A stretch of DNA of 64,000 nucleotides from Nocardioides sp. Arc9.136 (GCF_030506255.1 NZ_CP113431.1:2482001-2546000); one strand, 5' to 3'; shown: positions 1-8,691, numbered from the stretch's first letter. Made by a program: numbers and translations. The notes: generated by a model from the letters alone, not told the origin.

Positions 1-213
1 CGGCCGAGCGCCGTCCACCACGGGCTCTGGGTCTCCGACGACACCGACTGGTCGGCGTGGTCACCGTGGGCCGCCGATCCCGGGGGCGTGCGGGACCTCC
101 GCGCCGACCCGCGCGGCGGCGGCGTGCTCTGGCTGGTCACGGGCGACGACACCGCCCCGCTGGTGGTCTCGACCGACGGTGGCCGGACGGTGCGCACGCT
201 GCGGGCCCGCTGA
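1..213 (+). CDS. C-terminal end of an unknown protein (cut by window edge)
   Basis: Frame 1 is open from the first base to a TGA at 211-213, giving the last 70 residues of a protein whose start lies outside the window. The composition is protein-like (rich in W, D and G). The end contains STDGGRTV, which resembles an Asp-box/BNR repeat (SxDxGxxW) with V in place of the Trp. A sialidase-like or other beta-propeller secreted protein is therefore possible, but one weak motif is not enough to name it. It converges on rpe with 3 bases between the stop codons. There is no start codon in this stretch that would make it a separate small gene. Confidence 0.6.
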   Translation, partial: RPSAVHHGLWVSDDTDWSAWSPWAADPGGVRDLRADPRGGGVLWLVTGDDTAPLVVSTDGGRTVRTLRAR

Positions 214-216
214 GGG

Positions 217-882
217 TCAGCCCCGGGCGGCGGTGGCGGTCTCGCGCAGCGAGGCGACCATGGCGTCGGGGTCGTCGGCGGAGTAGACGGCCGAGCCGGC
301 CACGAAGACGTCGGCACCGGCCTCGGCGCAGCGCCCGATGGTCTCCAGCGAGACTCCCCCGTCGACCTGCAGCCACGTCTCGACGCCGTGCTTGTCCATG
401 AGGGCGCGGGCGCGGCGGATCTTGGGCAGCACCAGGTCGAGGAACTTCTGGCCGCCGAAGCCGGGCTCGACGGTCATCAGCAGCACCATGTCGAGCTCGC
501 CGAGCAGGTCCTCGTAGGGCTCGATCGGGGTCGCCGGCCGCAGCGCCATCGAGGCGCGCGCCCCGTGCGAGCGCAGCTCGCGCGCCAGGCGCACGGGCGC
601 CCTGGCCGCCTCGACGTGGAACGTGACGGAGCCGCAGCCGGCCTCGACGTACGCCAGCGCGTTGCTGTCGGGCTCCTCGATCATCAGGTGCGCGTCGAGG
701 GGGACGTCCGTGGTCCGGGCGAGTGCCTCGACCATGGTCGGGCCGAAGGTGAGGTTGGGGACGAAGTGGTTGTCCATGACGTCGACGTGGACCCAGTCCG
801 CGCCGGGGATCCGCGCCACCTCCGCCCCGAGGTTCGCGAAGTCGGCGTTGAGGATGCTCGGCGTGATCTGGAGGTGGCCCAC
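217..882 (-). CDS. rpe: ribulose-phosphate 3-epimerase
   Basis: Interconverts ribulose 5-phosphate and xylulose 5-phosphate in the pentose phosphate pathway (cytosol). The 221 residues match the usual length of this TIM-barrel enzyme. Visible motifs are [10 protein letters not shown] at 6-15, the metal/catalytic stretch VHVDVMD (His32, Asp34), LDAHLM with His65, the phosphate loop EPGFGGQKF at 139-147, and VDGGV with the second catalytic Asp174. These correspond to the metal ligands and acid/base pair known in the family. The GTG start at 882 is chosen because the motif-bearing N-terminus begins there and a -10 box lies 8 bases upstream. The lipid kinase gene ends 22 bases upstream, so rpe may be made from read-through as well as from its own promoter. 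Confidence 0.97.
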   Translation of the reverse strand: MGHLQITPSILNADFANLGAEVARIPGADWVHVDVMDNHFVPNLTFGPTMVEALARTTDVPLDAHLMIEEPDSNALAYVEAGCGSVTFHVEAARAPVRLARELRSHGARASMALRPATPIEPYEDLLGELDMVLLMTVEPGFGGQKFLDLVLPKIRRARALMDKHGVETWLQVDGGVSLETIGRCAEAGADVFVAGSAVYSADDPDAMVASLRETATAARG

Positions 883-896
883 GGGCCCGCAGTCTA
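883..896 (-). promoter_or_regulatory. predicted leaderless promoter of rpe
   Basis: On the minus strand TAGACT (896 to 891) fits the actinobacterial -10 consensus TANNNT. It is followed by 8 bases and then the GTG start of rpe. The start of transcription would fall at or beside the start codon. The box lies in the 21-base gap after the lipid kinase gene. No clear -35 box or ribosome binding site is seen. Confidence 0.5.
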
Positions 897-903
897 GGGA
901 GGG

Positions 904-1857
904 TCAGGACGCCTCGCCGGCGCGCCTCCCGTCGAGCACGGCCGCGCGGCTGGTCGGCGGCACGACGACGTGGACGGCGTTGCGCTCGACCTCGAACAGC
1001 GCGGGCGTGGTCGCCACCACCTCCCCGTCCAGGTTCACCCCCAGCACCGGGTCGGTGCGCAGGCGCACCCGCCGGGTCGTCAGGTGGTGGACGCGCTCGT
1101 GCTCGACGAACGAGCCGTCCTTGAGGAAGCGCGCGATGGACACGTGGTCGCGCAGCCGGCCGCGCTCGATCGCGTAGACGTCGAGCAGGTGGTCGTCGAT
1201 CGAGGCGGACGGCGAGACCGCGTTGCCCCCGCCGTAGTGGCGTCCGTTGCCGACCGCCACCTGCAGCAGGTCGTCGAGCTCGACCGGCTCGTGGTCGCCG
1301 TCGGGGAACTCCAGTCGTGCGGCGAACGGCCGGTGGTGGCGGTAGGCGCCCAGGGTCGCGACGGGGTACGCCGCGGGGCCGAGCCGGCGCTTCAGCGCGG
1401 GCGTGAGGCGCTCGGTGACGGCCACCGACAGGCCGACCGACGCGACGTTGAGGAAGGCCCGGCCGTCGACCCGGCCCAGGTCGACGTCGACCACCCGCCC
1501 GGCGACGAGCGCCGCCACGGCGCCGGGCACGTCGGACGGGATCTCGAGGGTCCGGGCGAAGTCGTTGGCGGTCCCGAGCGGCAGCACGCCGAGGGTGACC
1601 ACTGTCCCGGCGACCCGTCCGGCGGCGCAGCCGACCGTGCCGTCGCCGCCGCCGACCACGAGCAGGTCCGGCGCCTCGGCGACGACGCGGTCGAGGGTGG
1701 CGGCGAGGGTGGCTCCGTCGCGGACCGGGTGCGTGCGGACCTCGCCCAAGCCGGCGGACCGCAGCGCGGCGGTGGCCTGCTCGAGCGCGGCGGCGCCCCG
1801 GCGCGAGCCGGTGTTGACGACGACCGCGACCCGGCGGACAGCTGCTGGGGTGGACAT
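904..1857 (-). CDS. diacylglycerol kinase family lipid kinase
   Basis: ATP-dependent kinase of the DAGK/sphingosine kinase/YegS superfamily, acting on a lipid at the membrane. The exact substrate (diacylglycerol or a phosphatidylinositol precursor) cannot be read from sequence. In 317 residues it has VVNTGSRRG near the start (13-21), the nucleotide-binding GGGDGT at 69-74, PLGTANDFA at 93-101, NGRHYGGG at 204-211 and NLDGE at 275-279, in the normal family order. There is no signal peptide or membrane segment, as expected for a peripheral enzyme. ATG at 1857 is preceded by a -10 box at leaderless distance. recQ lies 70 bases upstream on the same strand. Confidence 0.88.
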   Translation of the reverse strand: MSTPAAVRRVAVVVNTGSRRGAAALEQATAALRSAGLGEVRTHPVRDGATLAATLDRVVAEAPDLLVVGGGDGTVGCAAGRVAGTVVTLGVLPLGTANDFARTLEIPSDVPGAVAALVAGRVVDVDLGRVDGRAFLNVASVGLSVAVTERLTPALKRRLGPAAYPVATLGAYRHHRPFAARLEFPDGDHEPVELDDLLQVAVGNGRHYGGGNAVSPSASIDDHLLDVYAIERGRLRDHVSIARFLKDGSFVEHERVHHLTTRRVRLRTDPVLGVNLDGEVVATTPALFEVERNAVHVVVPPTSRAAVLDGRRAGEAS

Positions 1858-1870
1858 GGCCCCGACGGTA
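1858..1870 (-). promoter_or_regulatory. predicted leaderless promoter of the lipid kinase gene
   Basis: Minus-strand TACCGT (1870 to 1865), then 7 bases, then the ATG start. It fits TANNNT and has the spacing expected if the mRNA begins with the start codon. No Shine-Dalgarno sequence is visible upstream of this ATG. Confidence 0.5.
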
Positions 1871-1927
1871 GGGCGCCCGGATGAGACCGCCGTGAGAGCC
1901 GGGTGTGCGCCCGCTGTGGGATGCGGG

Positions 1928-3544
1928 TCAGGCCAGCTGCAGGAGCTCGTGCTCCTCGACGACGTCGAGCGAGAGCGTCCGGTAGCCCACCGACTCGAAG
2001 AGCACGGTGACCCGGTCGTCCTCGACGTCGGTCACCACGCCGGGACCGAACTCCTCGTGCCGCACCTCCGACTGCACCGGGTACGCCGCGTCCTGCTCGT
2101 CGGCGGGGTCCTCGGCGATGCCGGCCCGGCAGTTGTCGCAGCGCCCGCACCGGTGCTCGGCCTGCTCGCCGAAGTAGCCCTGGAGGTACGCCGACCGGCA
2201 GCGGTCGGTCTCGGCGTACCCGCGCATCATGTCGACGCGGGACCTCTCCAGCCGGCGGTGCGACTCGGCGATGTCGACGACCGCCGCGACCGCGTCGTCG
2301 GGCCGGTTCGCCTCGGGCCGGGTCTCGTGGACGAGGACGAGCAGGTTGAGGATGCGGCCGGTCTTGCGCGGACCGAACCCGGCCGCCCCGGCGACGTCCT
2401 TGGGGTCGGTGCCGACCTCGCCGGCCGCCCGGAGGACGGCGTGGACGTCCTTCTTCCGCGGGACGCCGCCGGAGAAGAACTTGCCCAGCGCGAGGTCCTC
2501 GGGCCGGTAGACCAGGGTGGCGGACGCGGGCTCGCCGTCCCGGCCGGCCCGGCCGACCTCCTGGTAGTAGGTGTCCGGCGACTCGGGGACCTGGGCGTGC
2601 ACGACGAAGCGGATGTCGGGCTTGTCGATGCCCATGCCGAACGCCGAGGTGGCCACGACCACCTCGACCTCGTCGGCCATGAACGCCTCGTGGGTCTCCT
2701 CGCGGCGGCGGTGGGACAGACCGGCGTGGTAGACGGCCGTGCGGCGCCCCGCGTCGGCCAGCGCCGCGGCGTACTCCTCGGCGGCGGGGCGGGTGCGGCA
2801 GTAGACGATGCCGGCGCCCGGGGTCGCGGCGACCAGCTCGAGGACCGCCGTGCGCTGGTCGGCCTCCTCGACGACCCGGACGACGTCGAGGGCGATGTTG
2901 TCCCGGGCGAACCCGGTGAGCACCGTGCGGGGCTCGCGCATCCCCAGCCGGGCGACGATGTCGTCCTGGACCGGTGGCGCCGCGGTGGCGGTCATGGCGA
3001 CCACCCGGGGCGGAGTGCCCTGCTCGTCGGCGAGCTCGGCCAGCAGCTCGCCGAGCCGGAAGTAGTCGGGCCGGAAGTCGTGGCCCCAAGCCGAGACGCA
3101 GTGGGCCTCGTCCACGGCGACCAGGCCGATCCCCGCGGCGGCGACGGCGGCGCGCACCTCGTCGTTGGCCAGCTGCTCGGGTGAGCAGAACAGGAAGTCG
3201 ACCTCGCCCGCGGTGGCCCGCTCGAGGACCTCGCGCTTCTCCGCCTCGGACTCCGCCGAGCTCAACCGGCACGCGGTCAGCCCTCCGGGCGCGGACCGGA
3301 TGCTGTCGACCTGGTCCTGCTGCAGCGCGAGGAGCGGGGAGACCACCAGCGTGCAGCCGTCGGTCAGCACCCCGGCCGCCTGGTAGACCAGCGACTTGCC
3401 CGAGCCCGTCGGGGAGACCAGCAGCACGTCGTGGCCCGAGAGCAGGGCGGTCGTCGCGTCGGCCTGGCCGCCGAGGAGGTGGTCGTGGCCGAAGACCTCG
3501 CGGGCCGTCTTCTCGACCCTGGTCAGGAGCTGCTGGGAGGTCAC
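1928..3544 (-). CDS. recQ: RecQ-family ATP-dependent DNA helicase
   Basis: 3'-5' DNA helicase of recombination and repair. In 538 residues the helicase core shows Walker A SPTGSGKS (44-51), DEAH (145-148), SAWGHDFRPD (151-160), SATAAP and the QEVGRAGRDG motif VI. It continues into the RecQ zinc-binding region with Cys449, Cys466, Cys469 and Cys472 (CxxCxxC spacing at the end). The last 66 residues hold a short UvrD/PcrA-tail-like segment (HEEFGPGVV) rather than a clear HRDC domain, so this is a short RecQ. It starts with GTG at 3544 and lies 58 bases downstream of the LigD-type polymerase gene, probably in one transcript. It has no obvious promoter of its own. Confidence 0.92.
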   Translation of the reverse strand: MTSQQLLTRVEKTAREVFGHDHLLGGQADATTALLSGHDVLLVSPTGSGKSLVYQAAGVLTDGCTLVVSPLLALQQDQVDSIRSAPGGLTACRLSSAESEAEKREVLERATAGEVDFLFCSPEQLANDEVRAAVAAAGIGLVAVDEAHCVSAWGHDFRPDYFRLGELLAELADEQGTPPRVVAMTATAAPPVQDDIVARLGMREPRTVLTGFARDNIALDVVRVVEEADQRTAVLELVAATPGAGIVYCRTRPAAEEYAAALADAGRRTAVYHAGLSHRRREETHEAFMADEVEVVVATSAFGMGIDKPDIRFVVHAQVPESPDTYYQEVGRAGRDGEPASATLVYRPEDLALGKFFSGGVPRKKDVHAVLRAAGEVGTDPKDVAGAAGFGPRKTGRILNLLVLVHETRPEANRPDDAVAAVVDIAESHRRLERSRVDMMRGYAETDRCRSAYLQGYFGEQAEHRCGRCDNCRAGIAEDPADEQDAAYPVQSEVRHEEFGPGVVTDVEDDRVTVLFESVGYRTLSLDVVEEHELLQLA

Positions 3545-3602
3545 CGCGAGCCGTTACCCGGCGCCCCCGGACCCCCACCTCACCCGTCGGGGCGAACGTC
3601 GC

Positions 3603-4580
3603 TCACTCCTCCGGGTCGGCCGGTCCCTCCGCGCCCGCCGCCTCGTCCCGGTCGGCCCACTCCAGCAGCGGGGCGATGTCCCACGGGTCGGCGTCGATGT
3701 CCGCGTGGAGGTCGCCGAGCTCGGCGAAGCGCTGCGGCACGGTGAAGATCGTGAGGTCGCGCGGGTCGACGTCGGCGACCTCGTCCCACCGGATCGGGGT
3801 GGACACGCGGGCGTCGGGCAGCCCGCGCACGGAGTACGCCGCGGCGATGGTGTGGTCGCGGGCGTTCTGGTTGTAGTCGACGAAGACCGTGGCGGGGTCG
3901 CGGTCCTTGCGCCACCAGGTGAGGTCGACGTCGTCGGGCGCCCGCCGCTCGACCTCGCGGGCGAAGGCCAGCGCCGCCCGCCGGACCTCCTTGAACCCGT
4001 GGTCGGGGCGGATCCGGACGTAGACGTGCAGGCCCTTGCTGCCGCTGGTCTTGGGGTAGCCCGTCACCCCGAGCTCGTCGAGCACCTCGCGGGCGACGCC
4101 GGCCACGCGACGTACCCGGTCGAAGTCGCAGTCCGGGCCCGGGTCGAGGTCGATGCGCCACTCGTCGGGCTTCTCGGTGTCCTCGCGGCGGCTGTTCCAG
4201 GGGTGGAACTCGACCGTGGACATCTGCACCGCCCAGATGACCGAGGCCAGCTCGGTGACGCACAGCTCGTCGGCGGTGCGGTCCCAGCGCGGGAAGTGCA
4301 GGCGCACGGTCTCCACCCACGGCGGCGCGCCCTGCGGCAGCCGCTTCTGGTGCACCTTGTCCCCGGCCAGGCCCTTCGGGAACCGGTGCAGCATGCAGGG
4401 CCGCTCGAGGAGCGCGTTGACGATGCCGGGACCGACGGCCACGTAGTACTCGACCAGGTCGAGCTTGGTGGCGCCGGACTCGGGGAAGTACACCCGGTCG
4501 GGGTTGCTCACCCGCACGACGCGGTCGTCGACCTCGATCTCGACGGACGGGGTCTTCGACGCGGACTTCGAGGCGGCCAC
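3603..4580 (-). CDS. stand-alone LigD-type polymerase domain (PolDom)
   Basis: Archaeo-eukaryotic primase-type polymerase, the polymerase module of bacterial LigD in non-homologous end joining; it adds nucleotides at broken ends. The 325 residues hold HQKRLP (77-82), the first metal pair DLDPGP with Asp144 and Asp146, TSGSKGLHVY (178-187) and the third acidic residue in FVDYNQN (Asp235). No ligase or nuclease domain is attached and no ku or ligase gene is in view, so it is one of the free-standing PolDoms common in actinobacteria. GTG at 4580 is chosen over an upstream start because extension would run into the divergent gene and its promoter, and the -10 box sits 6 bases before this GTG. Downstream is recQ. 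Confidence 0.9.
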   Translation of the reverse strand: MAASKSASKTPSVEIEVDDRVVRVSNPDRVYFPESGATKLDLVEYYVAVGPGIVNALLERPCMLHRFPKGLAGDKVHQKRLPQGAPPWVETVRLHFPRWDRTADELCVTELASVIWAVQMSTVEFHPWNSRREDTEKPDEWRIDLDPGPDCDFDRVRRVAGVAREVLDELGVTGYPKTSGSKGLHVYVRIRPDHGFKEVRRAALAFAREVERRAPDDVDLTWWRKDRDPATVFVDYNQNARDHTIAAAYSVRGLPDARVSTPIRWDEVADVDPRDLTIFTVPQRFAELGDLHADIDADPWDIAPLLEWADRDEAAGAEGPADPEE

Positions 4581-4613
4581 GCGTCCACCGTAGTGGGCCG
4601 TACGGTGACGCCC
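4581..4613. promoter_or_regulatory. compact divergent promoter with two leaderless -10 boxes
   Basis: The 33 bases between the two GTG starts (4580 minus, 4614 plus) hold the same hexamer TACGGT on both strands: plus at 4601-4606, 7 bases before the plus GTG, and minus at 4592 to 4587, 6 bases before the minus GTG. Both fit TANNNT at leaderless spacing. The two boxes are 8 bases apart, so the -35 zone of each promoter lies in the first codons of the opposite gene. The two polymerase complexes should exclude each other. Confidence 0.55.
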
Positions 4614-5366
4614 GTGGGACTCCGCCAGCCGCCCGTCGTCCGCGTGTCGGTGCCGCGCGAGGGGCGGGCCGAGCGACTGCCCCTGGGCCGGTGGCCGCTG
4701 ACCGTGCCGGCCGTCGAGCACCTCGTGCGGCGCGGGCTCGACCTCGCCCCCGGCGTGACCTTCCTGGTCGGCGAGAACGGCTCGGGGAAGTCGACGATCG
4801 TCGAGGCCGTCGCCGAGGCGTACGGCATGGGCGTCGAGGGCGGCTCGACCGGGGCGCGCCACACCACCCGCCCCTCGGAGTCACCGCTCGGCGCGGCCCT
4901 GGACCTGCGGCGCGGGATCGGCGCACCGCGCTGGGGGTTCTTCCTCCGCGCCGAGACGATGCACGGCTTCTACACCTACCTGGAGGAGACGCGGGTGCGT
5001 CGGGTGGACCGGCCGGAGCCCGAGGAGCCGGTCTTCCACGAGCTCAGCCACGGCGAGTCGTTCCTCGAGCTGCTGCGCACCCGCTTCGACTCCCCCGGCT
5101 TCTACTGTCTCGACGAGCCCGAGGCCGCGCTGTCGTTCTCCTCGACCCTCGCGCTGGTCGCCGCCCTGCACGAGCTCGTCGCGAGGGGCGGGCAGGTGCT
5201 GTGCGCGACCCACTCCCCCGTGCTGGCCGCCATGCCCGGGACGAGGATCCTCGAGGTCGGGCCCTGGGGCCTCCGCCCGGCCACCTGGGAGCAGCTGGAG
5301 CTGGTCGAGCACTGGCGCGCCTACCTGGCCGACCCGGAGCGCTACCTGCGCCACGTGCTGGGCTGA
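4614..5366 (+). CDS. small AAA/ABC-type ATPase (RecF/SMC-like head)
   Basis: Predicted ATPase of 250 residues with a complete ABC-type head and no long coiled coil: Walker A GENGSGKST (53-61), signature LSHGE (144-148), Walker B CLDEPE (165-170) and the H-loop ATHSP with His200. Such single-domain ATPases (AAA_21/AAA_23 type) are often linked to DNA repair or defence, but the partner of this one is unknown. GTG at 4614 is preferred over GTG at 4605 because the latter overlaps the -10 box TACGGT. The gene diverges from a LigD-type polymerase and recQ, which suggests a role near DNA ends; this is inference. It converges on rsmB with 4 bases between the genes. Confidence 0.8.
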   Translation: MGLRQPPVVRVSVPREGRAERLPLGRWPLTVPAVEHLVRRGLDLAPGVTFLVGENGSGKSTIVEAVAEAYGMGVEGGSTGARHTTRPSESPLGAALDLRRGIGAPRWGFFLRAETMHGFYTYLEETRVRRVDRPEPEEPVFHELSHGESFLELLRTRFDSPGFYCLDEPEAALSFSSTLALVAALHELVARGGQVLCATHSPVLAAMPGTRILEVGPWGLRPATWEQLELVEHWRAYLADPERYLRHVLG

Positions 5367-5370
5367 GGAC

Positions 5371-6765
5371 TCAGGAACGGCGCAGCAGGGCCAGGAACAT
5401 CGCGTCGGTGCCGTGCCGGTGCGGCCACAGCTGCAGGGTGCCCGCGAGGGGCCCGGCGGCGTCCGGGACGTCCGGCAGCAGCGGCGCGGCGTCCTCGAGG
5501 CGTACGTCGTCGCGCGAGCCGAGCACCTCGGAGACGACGTCGGCGGTCTCGGCCAGGACCGGCGAGCAGGTCGCGTACAGGACCACCCCGGCCGGCCGCA
5601 CCAGGTCGAGCGCCGACCCGACCAGCCGCCGCTGGAGGGTGACCAGGTCGGCCAGGTCCTGGGGCCGGCGCCGCCACCGGGCCTCGGGCCGGCGGCGGAG
5701 CGCGCCGAGGCCCGTGCACGGAGCGTCGACCAGCACCCGGTCGAAGGTGCCGGGACGGAACGGCGGGCGGGTGCCGTCGGCGGTGAGCACCCCGGCGACG
5801 CCCTCGGCACCGCGCAGGTTGCGGGCGACCAGCCGGGCGCGGTGCGCCTGCCGCTCGCCGGCCACCAGGCGCGCCCCGCGACCTGCGGCGAGGGCGGCCA
5901 GCAGCGCGGACTTGCCGCCGGGGCCGGCGCACAGGTCGAGCCAGCGCTCGTCGCGCCCGTCGAGCGGAGCGGCCGCGGCGACCACGGCGACGAGCTGGGA
6001 ACCCTCGTCCTGGACGCCCGCCCGCCCCTCGGCGACGGCCGGCACGGCACCGGGGTCGCCGCCCTCCAGCACCACGCCGTACGGCGACCAGGGCGTCGGC
6101 TGGCCCGGCAGCTCGTCCCGCGTGGCGCGCCCGGGTCGGGCGACGAGCGTGACGCGCGGCGGCTCGTTGTCGGCCGCGAGCAGCGCGGCCAGCTCGGGGG
6201 CGCCCACGGCACGGCGGAGCTCCTCGACGACCCAGCCGGGGTGGCTGGACGCCACGGCGGCGTGCCCGACGGGGTCCGCCGTCGCGTCCGGGGCCACCAG
6301 GGCCACCCAGGCGTCGAGGTCGTGGGCGGTCACCTTGCGCAGCACGGCGTTGGCGAACCCGGCGGCGCCCGCACCGACCTTCGCGCGCACCAGGTCGACA
6401 GTGGTGCTGATCGCGGCGTGCGCGGGCACGCGCATCGAGAGCAGCTGGTGGGCGCCGAGCCGCAGCGCGTCGAGCACCTTGGCCTCGACCTTGGCCAGCG
6501 GACGGTCGATGCACGCCGCCAACACCGCGTCGTACGTGCCCTGGCGGCGGATCGTCCCGGACACCAGCTCGGTCACGAACGCCGCGTCGCGGCCCGACAG
6601 GTCGTGCTGCGTGAGGACCGCGGGCAGCACCAGGTTCGTGTAGGCGTCGTCGACCCGGACCGCCTTGAGCACCTCGAGCGCCGCGAGCCGGGGGACGTCG
6701 ACGCGCGGCCGGCCGGCCGCGCCGGCGGCAGGGCTCGAGGGCGGACGCCGCCGACGGTCAGCCAC
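5371..6765 (-). CDS. rsmB: 16S rRNA (cytosine 967-C5) methyltransferase
   Basis: SAM-dependent RNA m5C methyltransferase that modifies 16S rRNA. The 464 residues start with a NusB-like RNA-binding domain (about 25-165), followed by the Rossmann methyltransferase domain: SAM loop LDLCAGPGGKS (276-286), VDAPCTG with Cys350, and YATCS with Cys400, the general-base/release and nucleophile cysteines of the RsmB/NOL1 family. The start overlaps the end of the upstream MmcQ/YjbR gene by 8 bases, in keeping with one transcript def-fmt-mmcQ-rsmB. The fmt-rsmB pairing is common in bacteria. The protein runs full length to TGA at 5371. Confidence 0.95.
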   Translation of the reverse strand: MADRRRRPPSSPAAGAAGRPRVDVPRLAALEVLKAVRVDDAYTNLVLPAVLTQHDLSGRDAAFVTELVSGTIRRQGTYDAVLAACIDRPLAKVEAKVLDALRLGAHQLLSMRVPAHAAISTTVDLVRAKVGAGAAGFANAVLRKVTAHDLDAWVALVAPDATADPVGHAAVASSHPGWVVEELRRAVGAPELAALLAADNEPPRVTLVARPGRATRDELPGQPTPWSPYGVVLEGGDPGAVPAVAEGRAGVQDEGSQLVAVVAAAAPLDGRDERWLDLCAGPGGKSALLAALAAGRGARLVAGERQAHRARLVARNLRGAEGVAGVLTADGTRPPFRPGTFDRVLVDAPCTGLGALRRRPEARWRRRPQDLADLVTLQRRLVGSALDLVRPAGVVLYATCSPVLAETADVVSEVLGSRDDVRLEDAAPLLPDVPDAAGPLAGTLQLWPHRHGTDAMFLALLRRS

Positions 6766-7168
6766 GGTCGTCCCCGAGGTGGTCGCGCACGAGCCGCTTC
6801 GGCGCGCGGGCGGTCCAGGCGTCGGTCAGGACCTCGCGCAGCTCCTCGACGTCGAGCTCACCGAGCCGCGACTGCGAGACGAGCACCGCGCTGGTGCGCC
6901 GGAAGTGGTCGATGGTGAAGAACGGCGTCGACGGGTCGGCGACCAGCGCCTCCTTGGCGTCCATGGACGGCGTCGTGACGACCAGCAGGTCCTCGTAGGG
7001 CTCCCCGGTCGCCGGGTCCACCGTGTGCCGGTCGGGCGCGCGGAAGAGCAGGAACCCGCGTCCGTGCACGAGGTACGTCGGACGGTCGCCCCAGCTCGTG
7101 CCGAGCTCGACCTCGGGCAGCGACCGGCAGATCGCGTCCACGTCCTCCGGCGTCGCGGGGCGGCCCAT
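6758..7168 (-). CDS. MmcQ/YjbR family protein
   Basis: A 136-residue protein of the MmcQ/YjbR family (CyaY-like fold). Family features seen are the start PEDVDAICRSLPEVELG, WGDRPTYLV at 26-34, DRHTVDP and FFTIDHFRRTS in the middle, and the C-terminal DAWTARAPKRL helix. The molecular role of the family is not settled; it is often called a DNA-binding protein on structural grounds. ATG at 7168 lies 3 bases after the fmt stop and the end overlaps rsmB, so it is translated as part of the def-fmt operon. Nothing suggests it is broken. Confidence 0.85.
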   Translation of the reverse strand: MGRPATPEDVDAICRSLPEVELGTSWGDRPTYLVHGRGFLLFRAPDRHTVDPATGEPYEDLLVVTTPSMDAKEALVADPSTPFFTIDHFRRTSAVLVSQSRLGELDVEELREVLTDAWTARAPKRLVRDHLGDDRG

Positions 7169-7171
7169 CGC

Positions 7172-8098
7172 TCAGGCCCCGAGCCGGGTGCCGGACTCCA
7201 GGCGTACGCCGCGGGCCCAGTCGGCCGCGCCCATCTGCTTCTTCCCGAACGCCTTCACCTCGCCGAGGCGGACCGCGTCGGTGCCGGTGCCGACGAGCAC
7301 CGCGTTCTTGCGCACCTCGAGCACGCCGGGCTCCAGCCGGGTGCCCTCCTCGACCGCGACCGGGCCCACCTTGAGCCGCTCGCCGTCGTGGGTCGACCAG
7401 GCGCCGGGCCCCGGCGTGCAGGCGCGGATCCGGCGGTCGACGGCGACGGCGGGCTCGGTCCAGTCCACCTCGGCGTCCTCGACGAGGATCTTGGGGGCGA
7501 CGCTGACGCCGTCCTCGGGCTGATCGCGGGCCACCAGCGAGCCGTCCTCGATCCCGTCGAGGGTGGCCACCAGGAGCCCGGCGCCGCCCTCGGCCAGCCG
7601 GCCGAGCAGGTCGCCGGCGGTGTCGGTGGGACGGATCCGCTCGGTCATCACGCCGAACGTCGGGCCGGCGTCCATCGCCTTGACGATGCGGAACGTCGTC
7701 GCGCCGGTCACCTCGTCACCGGCCCAGATCGCGTGCTGCACCGGGGCCGCGCCGCGCCATGCCGGCAGGCAGGAGAAGTGCAGGTTCACCCAGCCGTGCG
7801 GCGGGATGTCGAGCGCCGACTGCGGCAGCAGCGCGCCGTACGCCACGACGGGGCAGCAGTCGGGCCGCAGCGCCCGCAGCTCCTCCTGGAACGCCGGGTC
7901 GCGGGGGTGGTCGGGCTTGAGCACGGGCACGCCGAGCTCCTCGGCGCGCTGCGCGACCGGGCTTGCGACCAGCTTGCGGCCGCGGCCGGCGGGAGCGTCG
8001 GGGCGCGTGACGACGCCGACCAGCTCGTGGTCGGACGCGGCGATCGCGTCGAGGGAGGGGACGGCGACCTCAGGGGTGCCGGCGAAGACGAGGCGCAT
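7172..8098 (-). CDS. fmt: methionyl-tRNA formyltransferase
   Basis: Transfers a formyl group from 10-formyl-tetrahydrofolate to initiator Met-tRNA. The 308 residues match the family. The N-terminal Rossmann part begins [15 protein letters not shown]. The catalytic triad is seen as Asn105 and His107 in NLHFS and Asp143 in AMDAGP, with the family motif [11 protein letters not shown] between them. The C-terminal tRNA-binding beta barrel follows (about 205-308). The ATG at 8098 comes 3 bases after the def stop, without a separate ribosome binding site, so translation is probably coupled to def, the enzyme that later removes the formyl group. Confidence 0.97.
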   Translation of the reverse strand: MRLVFAGTPEVAVPSLDAIAASDHELVGVVTRPDAPAGRGRKLVASPVAQRAEELGVPVLKPDHPRDPAFQEELRALRPDCCPVVAYGALLPQSALDIPPHGWVNLHFSCLPAWRGAAPVQHAIWAGDEVTGATTFRIVKAMDAGPTFGVMTERIRPTDTAGDLLGRLAEGGAGLLVATLDGIEDGSLVARDQPEDGVSVAPKILVEDAEVDWTEPAVAVDRRIRACTPGPGAWSTHDGERLKVGPVAVEEGTRLEPGVLEVRKNAVLVGTGTDAVRLGEVKAFGKKQMGAADWARGVRLESGTRLGA

Positions 8099-8101
8099 GG
8101 G

Positions 8102-8647
8102 CTAGAAACCGAAACCGTTCGTGGGGTGGGGACTGATCTTGACCTGGGGCTTCTCGAGGCCGAACCACTCGGACTCGCGGATCTCCTTCATCGCCGCCTT
8201 CCGGGCGGCCTGGTCGAGCCGGTCGATGAAGAGCACGCCGTCGAGGTGGTCGGTCTCGTGCTGGATCGCCCGCGCCAGCAGCTCGGACCCGTGGATCGTC
8301 AGCGGCTCGCCGTGCATGTCGAACCCCTGGGCGACGACCGACATCGCCCGACGGCACTCGTAGGTCAGCTCCGGCAGCGACAGGCATCCCTCCAGGCCGT
8401 CCTGGACCTCCTCGGAGAGCTCGAGCGTCGGGTTGACCAGGTGGCCGACCTCCCCGTCGACGTACCAGGTGAACACGCGGAGCCCGACCCCGATCTGCGG
8501 TGCGGCGAGACCAGCGCCGGGCGCCTCGAGCATCGTGTCGGTGAGGTCCGCGACGAGCTGGCGCAGCTCCTTGTCGAAGTCCACGACCTCCACGGCCGGC
8601 TTGCGCAGCACCGGGTCCCCGAAGAGTCGGATCGGCTGGATGGCCAC
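8102..8647 (-). CDS. def: peptide deformylase
   Basis: Removes the N-formyl group from new proteins; a Fe(II)/Zn metallo-hydrolase. With GTG at 8647 the protein has 181 residues and starts VAIQPIRLFGDPVLR, as in actinobacterial deformylases. Three family motifs are present: GAGLAAPQ (44-51), EGCLSLP with metal ligand Cys88, and QHETDHLDG with His130, Glu131 and His134. The frame stays open upstream to 9013, but that part runs through hairpin repeats and has no family similarity. A good ribosome binding site (AGGAG, spacing about 5) stands before GTG 8647, and a -10 box lies 45 bases upstream. It heads the def-fmt-mmcQ-rsmB unit. Confidence 0.96.
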   Translation of the reverse strand: MAIQPIRLFGDPVLRKPAVEVVDFDKELRQLVADLTDTMLEAPGAGLAAPQIGVGLRVFTWYVDGEVGHLVNPTLELSEEVQDGLEGCLSLPELTYECRRAMSVVAQGFDMHGEPLTIHGSELLARAIQHETDHLDGVLFIDRLDQAARKAAMKEIRESEWFGLEKPQVKISPHPTNGFGF

Positions 8648-8691
8648 GTGTCTCCTGTGTGCGGTCGGTACGTCGTGCGGGGCAGCGGTCC

